From Tritrichomonas musculus (taxonomy: Eukaryota > Parabasalia > Tritrichomonadida > Tritrichomonadidae): DNA of 64,000 nt. The notes under the pieces were generated by a model. It saw nothing but the letters and a program-made list of their open reading frames with translations, searched no databases and was not told where the DNA came from. The stretch is from the NCBI GenBank assembly GCA_039105265.1, contig JAPFFF010000011.1:5208001-5272000 (forward strand). The letters are read 5' to 3'. Below, piece by piece: positions 52,630 through 59,759 of the stretch (within the stretch, counting starts at the first letter, position 1; each line of letters opens with the position of its first letter). The position numbers and the translations under genes were made by a program.

Positions 52630-52649
52630 GATAAAAGGGGTATCAAAAG

Positions 52650-52858
52650 GGGTAGGGGTGAGATAAAAGTTTTAAGTTGACGGTAGACACTTTTGAATCT
52701 TCATCTTTGAATTTACATCTTTGAACTTGTTTAGTAGTATATATCAGTCGGTTTCCGTCGGGTTAAAGCCCGCCGTCAACACGACTAATGAACAAAAATA
52801 ACACAACTCAAAAAATCGAACTTTCAAAAATTTTTTATTTTTTTATCAGCAATTTATA
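52650..52858 (+). repeat. M4 end: outer block and inner terminal repeat
   Basis: Outer block about 52650-52732 (diverged: GGTGAGATAAAAGTTTTAAG, then TTTGAATCTTCATCTTTGAA units and CTTGTTT). The inner terminus starts at 52733 with AGTAGTATATATCAGTCGG, TTTCCG, a hairpin (GGGTT, AA, AGCCC with one G-T pair), and GTCAACACGACTAATGA. An A/T-rich stretch leads to the first gene. Confidence 0.82.
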
Positions 52859-53065
52859 ATGTCAAACCAAGCGGAACAATTAAGCACCCTCATTAATAGA
52901 ATCAATAAAAAGCTAAAAGGATGGAGACCCGCTTTAAAATACCTCTACGATAATGATGATATCATAGATGAAGTACTAAAAGAGATAAATCACTTTATTA
53001 AACAGCTAAAGAAATTCAACGGTACTGAACAATTAATTGCTGAACTTGAAGAACTCATTTATTAG
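52859..53065 (+). CDS. Small helical end-cluster protein (M4)
   Basis: 68 codons; AEQLSTLINRINKKLKGWRP and LKEINHFIKQLKKFNG. Counterpart of 47510-47716 and 58313-58519 with a handful of residue changes. Tail overlaps the next gene by 11 bases. Confidence 0.65.
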   Translation: MSNQAEQLSTLINRINKKLKGWRPALKYLYDNDDIIDEVLKEINHFIKQLKKFNGTEQLIAELEELIY

Positions 53066-53282
53066 ACAATTCATTTAATTCATTCTCAAGCTGATGAACT
53101 TTATTTTTGAGGCTGTTGATGTCTTCAATAAGAGACTCACGAACGGCGAGACCGTCAGAGCCAAGCATTCCTGATTTGATATTGTTGAGGTATTGTTTGT
53201 AATCATAACACTTTTCTTTCAATCCTCGTTTGATACGTTTTAATTCCGGTATTTCTTTCTTGTATTCTGTTAGTTCACTCAT
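53055..53282 (-). CDS. Small coiled-coil end-cluster protein (M4)
   Basis: 75 codons; differs from the M2 copy (47293-47520) at about two residues (KQYLNN; LENELNEL). Such close protein identity beside more diverged neighbours suggests constraint or gene conversion. Confidence 0.65.
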   Translation of the reverse strand: MSELTEYKKEIPELKRIKRGLKEKCYDYKQYLNNIKSGMLGSDGLAVRESLIEDINSLKNKVHQLENELNELSNK

Positions 53283-53296
53283 TTAATAACAATTAA

Positions 53297-53530
53297 ATGT
53301 CTGTTATTAATCAAATGAGAACCGTTCATGATGATAAACACAAAAACTATTTTGATAGATTACAATTAACGATGCAAAAGAAGAGAACAAAAATAAACTC
53401 AGCTCCTACAGTGAAATGTTATAATGAAAAAGGTAATGTATTTCATGAACCACAGCCAAAAACGACTAAATCATTAAATCATCATGATTCACTTAATCAT
53501 TCGGTGGTTGTCAGGAGCAACAACATTTAA
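53297..53530 (+). CDS. Small basic end-cluster protein (M4)
   Basis: 77 codons; counterpart of 47045-47278: SVINQMRTVHDDKHKNYFDR, then FHEPQPKTTKSLNHHDS. The 42-base tail overlap with 53489-54019 is kept. Confidence 0.65.
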   Translation: MSVINQMRTVHDDKHKNYFDRLQLTMQKKRTKINSAPTVKCYNEKGNVFHEPQPKTTKSLNHHDSLNHSVVVRSNNI

Positions 53531-54019
53531 TACATATTCATTAATGACTTTTGATTGCTGATCAACAACATTTGAAAGCTTATTAATATGTTCTTCAAGT
53601 ATTTTATTTTTATCGATGAGCTGTTTAATGATGATATCAACGTGAATCAACTTACTGTCAAACAAATCGCGAAGTTCATCGGTCTTGGAAGATATCGCAT
53701 CAACTGTTTCTCTTAGCATAATAATATCAGCGGTGATATTGTCATTCTCAAGTGTTTTAGTGATTGTATTCCCGACTTTCTTCAAATAAATGTCGCCGTT
53801 AAGTCTTTTACCGTCTTTGCAATTACGTTTTGTGATTTTGTATTCATTGCCGTCATTAGTGATGATTTTATAAATCTTGTTCAAATAGTTTGTCGTTTGT
53901 GATTTCATTTGATCAATATTCTTATGACAGAACAAATCGAATTCTTCAAGTGATTTAAATACTTTAACTTCATTTCTGTTTTCATTTATTATTTTAACTT
54001 CATTAATGTTTTCATTCAT
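53489..54019 (-). CDS. Coiled-coil end-cluster protein (M4), longer coil
   Basis: 176 codons against 158 in M2 and M6. The first 90 residues and last 45 match (KIYKIITNDGNEYKITKRNC; NKILEEHINKLSNVVDQQSK). The middle coil is different and about 18 residues longer (ISSKTDELRDLFDSKLIHVD). So the coil is the variable part of this protein. Confidence 0.7.
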   Translation of the reverse strand: MNENINEVKIINENRNEVKVFKSLEEFDLFCHKNIDQMKSQTTNYLNKIYKIITNDGNEYKITKRNCKDGKRLNGDIYLKKVGNTITKTLENDNITADIIMLRETVDAISSKTDELRDLFDSKLIHVDIIIKQLIDKNKILEEHINKLSNVVDQQSKVINEYVLNVVAPDNHRMIK

Positions 54020-54051
54020 TTGAGTTTATGATAAAACGTTTATAGATATCA

Positions 54052-54303
54052 TTAAACTTTATCTAATATTGACTTTCCAACCGTTCCAACTCGACCTACC
54101 GTACTTAAACCTGTATCAATAGTGTCAATAACTTGACCGACGCCTGGAATGAATTTCGTTATCGGTTTAACTTTATCGATAATCTGTTTTCCGACATCAA
54201 CGACTTTAGGGATGTTATCAACAATCTTTGTTGCTACGTCTTTGATTTTGTTTCCGAACTTCTTGAAACCGTTCTTTATCTTATTGAATATGCCTATACC
54301 CAT
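54052..54303 (-). CDS. pVI-like minor capsid protein (M4)
   Basis: 83 codons: MGIGIFNKIKNGFKKFGNKI, VVDVGKQIIDKVKPITKFIP, then GVGQVIDTIDTGLSTVGRVG. Same design as 46319-46573. Divergent from the MCP piece across 52 bp. Confidence 0.72.
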   Translation of the reverse strand: MGIGIFNKIKNGFKKFGNKIKDVATKIVDNIPKVVDVGKQIIDKVKPITKFIPGVGQVIDTIDTGLSTVGRVGTVGKSILDKV

Positions 54304-54355
54304 TTAAAGAGTAAATAAAAGAGATAATATATTGATTCTTTTTATTAAATCATAA

Positions 54356-55250
54356 ATGTTATATCGTAATGAGAGATCACATAACCATCAAATCGAAACA
54401 GGAAATGTATTGCATGCATTTGAAGAGATGCGTCATATGATTAACGTTAATGACGGAACACGTTCATTTTCATTCAGAACTGTTGACTGTCATGATCAGC
54501 CCGCACCGTTTACAGCCGGTCAATACTCACAAATCAGTTTAACTCATCCTGATCATTTCATAAGTGATGTTGACAAAGGATTTCTAACATTTCATGTCAA
54601 ACTAGATTTACAGTTGAATACCGATCTTGATAAATTGCGAACCATTGAAGACCCTCAACACTTCTACAAACTGTTTGTCGGCTTCAAATCATCAAATCAG
54701 TTGTTCGATCGTTTAGAGATTCTACATAATAATGTTAATGTCGGATATCAACAGAATGAATGTGTTCGTGAAGGTTTCTTATATTCTGCACTTAAACCAG
54801 AAACAGAAAAGAAAAGACGTAGATTCGTTCATTCTTTATGGGAAAATGTAAGTCAATATTCACAAACAATGGCAGGAACGTATGTAAATCTGATGAATTT
54901 CAAAGAGAACGGAAGAGCACAAGTTGAATTTGATTTAAACCTTCCGTTTGATGACTTACTAGCATTACAGGCATTTGATTTATTCCCTAACGGAATCATC
55001 GGTGATTTATCAATTCGTTTTCAAGTCAGCCCCGGTGGTCTTGTTTGGGCTGTTATTGATCCGTATGTAGTTGCTGAAACAAAAGCATTTCTCGAAGATG
55101 ATGAATCTGTTTCTGCTGAATCATTAGATAAACTTCGTGATTTAAAGGTTCGCGGTAAACTTAAACGTCAATTCACACAAATCGGTAATGAAGCAACCAT
55201 TCCTTCCGTGTTTGATCAAACACTTACAATCAAATATCAAAGAATACATG
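54356..55250 (+). pseudogene. MCP: First part of an M2-type MCP gene
   Basis: About 295 codons matching the first jelly roll: FRTVDCHDQPAPFTAGQYSQ, YKLFVGFKSSNQLFDRLEIL, FDDLLALQAFDLFPNGIIGD, up to QIGNEATIPSVFDQTLTIKY, where the variable domain would begin. The open frame continues a few codons into unrelated sequence. The MCP gene is broken here. Confidence 0.85.
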
Positions 55251-55619
55251 CCGGTAGTAGTAATGATATGTGCGACGTGCATCCCTATTAACTACTGGAA
55301 CATTTTACACCACCCTACCTTACCGCGCACCTAGCTCAGGTATGAAAAAATCAAATGTGATACTCATTATAGTTTTTGACGTCGTTTCCATTACCGAACA
55401 TACATAATTTAAATAACTTTCTGAAATTCCCAGCAAACTCCCCCAAAACCCTACCACATCTACAAATACAAATTTCTGAATTTTGGGCAATCTACAATTT
55501 CACATTTTAAATTTTACATGATGAAACACGAAAAACTGACCTTCCTAAGATAGGTGCACAAACATGAAAACCCTAGAACGATTTTTACAAAAAATAATAT
55601 TAACAAATGATGTTCAGAG
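55251..55619. other. Stretch without a recognised gene
   Basis: About 370 bp between M4 and M5. Composition differs (CCCTACC- and AAACCCTA-type words), with no open frame of note and no repeat that I can match elsewhere. It may be host sequence or an unrecognised part of M5. Confidence 0.4.
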
Positions 55620-55700
55620 ATGAAGCTCAAACATGAAACACAAAACATGAAAATCATAATTTTAATATTTTTATTATTTTTATTTTTATTTCAAACAACA

Positions 55701-56000
55701 ATGTCAGAACAAGAAATTTTAGAATCCTTAGCTGAGATTAAACAACTTTTGAACGAAATCTTGCACAAACAACACAAACCTAAAACAAGAACAGCACCAT
55801 TCAACAAAAGCAAAAATATGAATGAAGATCAAAGAAAGCAAGTTATAGAGTATATACAAAATGAGGATAACAAAGCTGAAATAGCAAAGTTACCAAAACA
55901 CAAACAAATCTCATATGTAAGACGAGAACTCAAAGAAAAATATAATATAAATTTGTCTATTTACATGACTGACAAACTTATAAATAAGCTTAACTTTTGA
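55701..56000 (+). CDS. Small conserved protein, relative of 30403-30753
   Basis: 99 codons from MSEQEILESLAEIK. A longer frame starting at 55620 would add a Leu/Ile/Phe-rich signal-like stretch, but MSEQ aligns with the M2 protein's MSELREIIKHI start. The C-terminal half (SKNMNEDQRKQVIEYI, KLPKHKQISYVRRELKE, IYMTDKLINKL) parallels the M2 protein. Its end overlaps the fibre gene's by 11 bases. Function unknown. Confidence 0.7.
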   Translation: MSEQEILESLAEIKQLLNEILHKQHKPKTRTAPFNKSKNMNEDQRKQVIEYIQNEDNKAEIAKLPKHKQISYVRRELKEKYNINLSIYMTDKLINKLNF

Positions 56001-58072
56001 ATACTGCAAGTATATTTTCACTTATAATACTAGTAATAATTCCCACTGTCATTCTTCTTATTTTTGCAGTAACAGCAGTAGCACCAGCAAGAATCTTTAG
56101 TTTATTGTCATCATCTATGAAAACTTCATCTCCCACGCAATAGCAACTCGAGTCTGTAACACGCACAAGATAATCGCCATGGGAAGCTAGCTTTATTGAA
56201 TTATTTTTAGCATCTATACTAGTACAAATTCCTACGTACTCTTTCCATGTTCCTTGTGTTTTCACAGAGCAAATACAGTCAGTGGTATCCTCTGTTGTAG
56301 AAACTTCCCAAACATCATTCTTTCTCTTGTACACGTTTCCAGTAAGATAAACGGGAGCTCCAACTATGAAATCAGAAATAGAGTTTACAGAAGTTTCTAT
56401 GGGAGCGTAGTGTGTAATAGTAGTACTATTTGCTATTGTTCCTGTTATTGTTCCTGATACACGCAAATTACCACCAACATTTAAATTACTATATAATATA
56501 GTATTTGTATCTTGAAAACTTATTCTAGTAACATTTAAAAGTTGCCCAGCATCAACATTTATATTAAACTGGCCACAACTTCCTTCTGTATTATATCTGT
56601 ATGAGAATTCTGCACTTTTATCTTCATTTTCACCAAAAACTATATATTTACCCTTATTATTTTCATAACAACCATTAATAACCGTATTGTACTGCGGGTG
56701 TATATTTATTGTACCTTCTATAGTTGAATTCCCCGTAGTTTTCACATATTTTTCATTTGCTGTGACTTCTGTAAGTAGAGGTTCGAAATTAATATTGTGT
56801 GGATTTTGAAGATAAGTTTTCTTATCAATTTTATCATATCTCAAGAAATCTTTATTAGAATCATCAGAAATTATAAAAGTACTATGTGTAAGGCCAAAAT
56901 TAACTTCATTATAAGAAGAACCATAATTCACAATCTTTAAAGCTGGATCTCCATAATTTGATTCTAAAGACACATGTTTACTATTATCTGTGTTCGCCAT
57001 CACGATAGAATTCTTTTCTGCATCATACTTAAACAAATTATCTTTTGTTAGTTCTTCTACTAATTTTACAGTAGGCACAGCAACATCATTTGTGGTAGAA
57101 CTTTCATCATACTGCTGTGAATTTACTACAGTTGGAATATCTGTCTTGAGTGCGTATGGTTCTAGATCAGGAATTGTAGGAATATCAGTTTTTAGAGCAC
57201 AATCATTATTTTGCACTTCTTCTAGATAATTTTCTGCAATATAACATTCTCTACCTTTGTAAGTTGATTTTACAAATTTTTTGTCAATTCCGTATACAAA
57301 AGCATATGAAATTTGATCACATATACTGTCATCTATATATAATATTTTTAGTTTATGACAACCATAAAACATATTTGAGTATGATGAAGATTTATCTATA
57401 GCTGTTATATTTGAAATATCTAGAAGTTCTAAACTTATACATTTACAGCATATAAAGTCGATATTTTCCACATTACTCAAATAAAACATAGATAAATCAA
57501 GTTCCTTTAGATTATTACACATGTAACATGAATTAAAGAAATTTTTACATATATTATTACTATATCTCTTATCAAATTTCATAGTTTTTAATTTTCGACA
57601 TTCATATATAAAACTTGCACAAGTTTCAACATTAGAAATATCAAAGTTAGTGAAATCTATATGAACTACAGTAGTAGACATATTTCCGAATGACAATAAA
57701 GAAATTATATCTTTACCATTGAAATCAGCAGCAACTGTTATACTTGCAGGACAATTTCTATTAAGCTGAATAGAATTAAATTTAACAACATTATCATTGT
57801 AAACTATGTTTGGAACAAATTTCGTTAACTTCGCTACTGTTTTTAGAGTAGTAATTCTACCTTCACTAACATTATAAATATAATCACCATAAGTAAAAAC
57901 ATTTTCGGTGATAGTCTTTACAAACAATATTGTAGTTTCACTATCTACCTTACATTTTATATACCCGACTTTGTCACTCTCATAAGCAACATAACTTTCA
58001 GCTATATCTTCTATTTTTACATATACTTCTTTGTCATTTGCACTTATATTATGTGTGATAGTGAATGAGGTA
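55990..58072 (-). pseudogene. Fibre gene with BspA/DUF285-like repeats (partial at M6 edge)
   Basis: About 690 codons up to the M6 edge. The frame continues into M6's outer block but has no ATG there, so its true beginning is not seen. Parts: an N-terminal beta-rich zone; about 150 residues of leucine-rich repeats with NVETCASFIYECRKLKTMKF, NLKELDLSMFYLSNVENIDF and SNMFYGCHKLKILYID, typical of the BspA/DUF285 kind abundant in trichomonads and mycoplasmas; TDIP linkers; a beta-rich shaft; and the constant C-terminus (APIETSVNSISDFIVGAPVY...LAVFKS) shared with the M2 fibre. A surface or receptor role is likely (inference). Confidence 0.75.
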
Positions 58073-58312
58073 AGTAGTATATGTGTGGGCTTTTGGGAGG
58101 TCAGATAAAGTTTAAAGTTAACGGTCGCCACTTTGAATCTTCATCTTTGAATCTTCATCTTTGAATTTACATCTTTGAACTTGTTTAGTAGTATATATCA
58201 GTCGGTTTCCGTCGGGCTAAAGCCCACCGTCAACACGACTAATGACCAAAAATAACACAACTCAAAAAATCGAACTTTCAAAAATTTTTTATTTTTTTAT
58301 CAGCAATTTATA
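58073..58312 (+). repeat. M6 end: outer block and inner terminal repeat
   Basis: Outer block 58073-58186: AGTAGTATATGTG, GGAGGTCAGATAAAGTTTAA, AGTTAACGGTCGCCAC, repeated TTTGAATCTTCATC units, then ATCTTTGAACTTGTTT. Inner terminus from 58187: AGTAGTATATATCAGTCGG, hairpin GGGCT-AA-AGCCC, GTCAACACGACTAATGACC. Then an A/T-rich run to the first gene at 58313. Confidence 0.88.
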
Positions 58313-58519
58313 ATGTCAAACCAAGCCGAAACATTAAGCATCCTCATTAATAGAATCAACAAAAAGCTAAAAGGATGGAGACCTGCATTAAAATACCTTT
58401 ACGATAATGATGATATCATAGATGAAGTACTAAAAGAGATAAATCACTTTATTGAACAACTAAAGAAATTCAACGGTCCTATTGAATTAATTGCTGAACT
58501 TGAAGAACTCATTTATTAG
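58313..58519 (+). CDS. Small helical end-cluster protein (M6)
   Basis: 68 codons; AETLSILINRINKKLKGWRP and FIEQLKKFNGPIELIAELEE. Counterpart of 47510-47716. First gene inside the terminal repeat. Confidence 0.65.
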   Translation: MSNQAETLSILINRINKKLKGWRPALKYLYDNDDIIDEVLKEINHFIEQLKKFNGPIELIAELEELIY

Positions 58520-58736
58520 ACAGTTCATTTAATTCATTCTCAAGCTGATGAACTTTATTTTTGAGGCTGTTGATGTCTTCGATAAGAGACTCACGAACGG
58601 CAAGACCGTCAGAGCCCAACATTCCTGATTTGATATTGTTGAGACATTGTTTGTAATCATAACACTTTTCTTTCAATCCTCGTTTGATTCGTTTTAGTTC
58701 TGGTATTTCTTTCTTGTATTCTGTTAGTTCACTCAT
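58509..58736 (-). CDS. Small coiled-coil end-cluster protein (M6)
   Basis: 75 codons; differs from the M2 copy (47293-47520) at about one residue (LENELNEL). Tail overlap of 11 bases with 58313-58519 is kept. Confidence 0.65.
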   Translation of the reverse strand: MSELTEYKKEIPELKRIKRGLKEKCYDYKQCLNNIKSGMLGSDGLAVRESLIEDINSLKNKVHQLENELNELSNK

Positions 58737-58750
58737 TTAATAACAATTAA

Positions 58751-58984
58751 ATGTCTGCTATTAATCAAATGAGAACCGTTCATGATGATAAACACAAAAA
58801 CTATTTTGATAGATTACAATTAACGATGCAAAAGAATAGAACAAAAATAAATTCAGCACCAACAGTGAAATGTTATAATGAAAAAGGAAATATATTTCAT
58901 GAACCACCTCCAAAAACGACTAAATCATTAAATCATCATGATTCACTTAATCATTCTGTGGTTGTCAGGAGCAACAACATTTAA
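58751..58984 (+). CDS. Small basic end-cluster protein (M6)
   Basis: 77 codons; SAINQMRTVHDDKHKNYFDR and FHEPPPKTTKSLNHHDS. Counterpart of 47045-47278, with the same 42-base tail overlap. Confidence 0.65.
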   Translation: MSAINQMRTVHDDKHKNYFDRLQLTMQKNRTKINSAPTVKCYNEKGNIFHEPPPKTTKSLNHHDSLNHSVVVRSNNI

Positions 58985-59419
58985 TACATATTCATTAATA
59001 ACTTTTGATTGTTGGTCGACAACGTTTGAAAGCTTATTAATATGTTCTTCAAGTATTTTATTTTTGTTGTTCAATTGATTTATTAATTCATTGAGTTCGT
59101 TAATCGATTCTTTCATTAATGATATATCAGCTTTGATGTTGTCATTTTCAAGTGTTTTAGTGATTGTGTTCCCAACTTTCTTCAAATAAATGTCGCCGTT
59201 AAGTCTTTTACCGTCTGTACAATTTCGCTTAGTGATTTTGTATTCGTTGCCGTCATTAGTGATGATTTTATAAATCTTGTTCAAATAGTTAGTCGTTTGT
59301 GATTTCATTTGCTCGATATTCTTTTGATAGAACAAATTGAACTCTTCAATTGATTTAAATACTTTTGATTCATTTACATTATCATTTATAACTTTAAGTT
59401 CATTAATGTTTTCATTCAT
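58943..59419 (-). CDS. Coiled-coil end-cluster protein (M6)
   Basis: 158 codons; near-identical to 46610-47086, with changes in the middle coil (SINELNELINQLNN). Unknown function. Confidence 0.7.
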   Translation of the reverse strand: MNENINELKVINDNVNESKVFKSIEEFNLFYQKNIEQMKSQTTNYLNKIYKIITNDGNEYKITKRNCTDGKRLNGDIYLKKVGNTITKTLENDNIKADISLMKESINELNELINQLNNKNKILEEHINKLSNVVDQQSKVINEYVLNVVAPDNHRMIK

Positions 59420-59455
59420 TTATAATTATATTAAATCATTATAATTCATTGTTTT

Positions 59456-59710
59456 TCATTTAACTTCATTCAATATTGATTTTCCAAATCTCCCAACTCT
59501 GTCAGCAACATTTAAACCTGTATCAATTGCGTCAACAACCTGACCGACACCAGGAATGAATTGTGTAATCGGTTTAACTCTGTCAACGATTTGCTTTCCA
59601 ACATCAACAACTTTTGGTAATGCTTTAACTGCTTTCTGAGCGAATGATTTTACTTTGCCGCCAATTGATTTAAATGCGTTCTTGATTTTGTTGAATATAC
59701 CGACACCCAT
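59456..59710 (-). CDS. pVI-like minor capsid protein (M6)
   Basis: 84 codons; two conservative differences from the M2 copy by eye (KALPKV; KQIVDR). Basic amphipathic N-terminus and Gly-rich centre as in M2. Divergent from the MCP across 49 bp. Confidence 0.75.
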   Translation of the reverse strand: MGVGIFNKIKNAFKSIGGKVKSFAQKAVKALPKVVDVGKQIVDRVKPITQFIPGVGQVVDAIDTGLNVADRVGRFGKSILNEVK

Positions 59711-59759
59711 AATTTAATTAATGATAAAAGTGTTTTATTTCCTTTTTATTCAATCATAA

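Larger units (their letters stand above)
48464..52640. mobile_element. Maverick piece M3 (GC-richer lineage)
   Basis: A 4.2 kb piece with no terminal repeats of its own. Genes: the end of a 16229-type gene, ATPase, small membrane protein, core protein, MCP, and part of a pVI-like gene. The ATPase-membrane-core order matches M2, but here the MCP follows directly, so the layout is not that of M2. Codons are visibly richer in G/C at third positions than in M2. It is a broken, older piece caught between M2 and M4. Confidence 0.8.
52650..55250. mobile_element. Maverick piece M4 (left end of an M2-type element)
   Basis: Starts with an outer block and the AGTAGTATATA-type terminus (52733). It holds the five-gene end cluster, the pVI-like gene and the first part of the MCP gene. 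Same order as M6. It is broken within the MCP region. Base differences from M2 and M6 are clearly more numerous than between those two, so M4 is an older copy or a sister lineage. Confidence 0.82.
55620..58072. mobile_element. Maverick piece M5 (fibre and one small gene)
   Basis: Two tail-to-tail genes: one related to M2 gene 30403-30753, and a fibre gene whose C-terminus matches the M2 fibre. In M2 these two genes flank PolB and the HNH gene; here they are adjacent. Its right side stops at the M6 edge. It is a piece of a third M2-related lineage with a different fibre. Confidence 0.72.

Noticed and set aside
55620-55700. Signal peptide on the M5 small protein
   Set aside because: The hydrophobic stretch lies before the Met that aligns with the M2 relative and is probably AT-rich upstream sequence.
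58073-58131. Start of the M5 fibre at 58131 with GTG
   Set aside because: There is no ATG, and the first codons lie in the shared outer block of M6, so this is chance read-through and not the native start.
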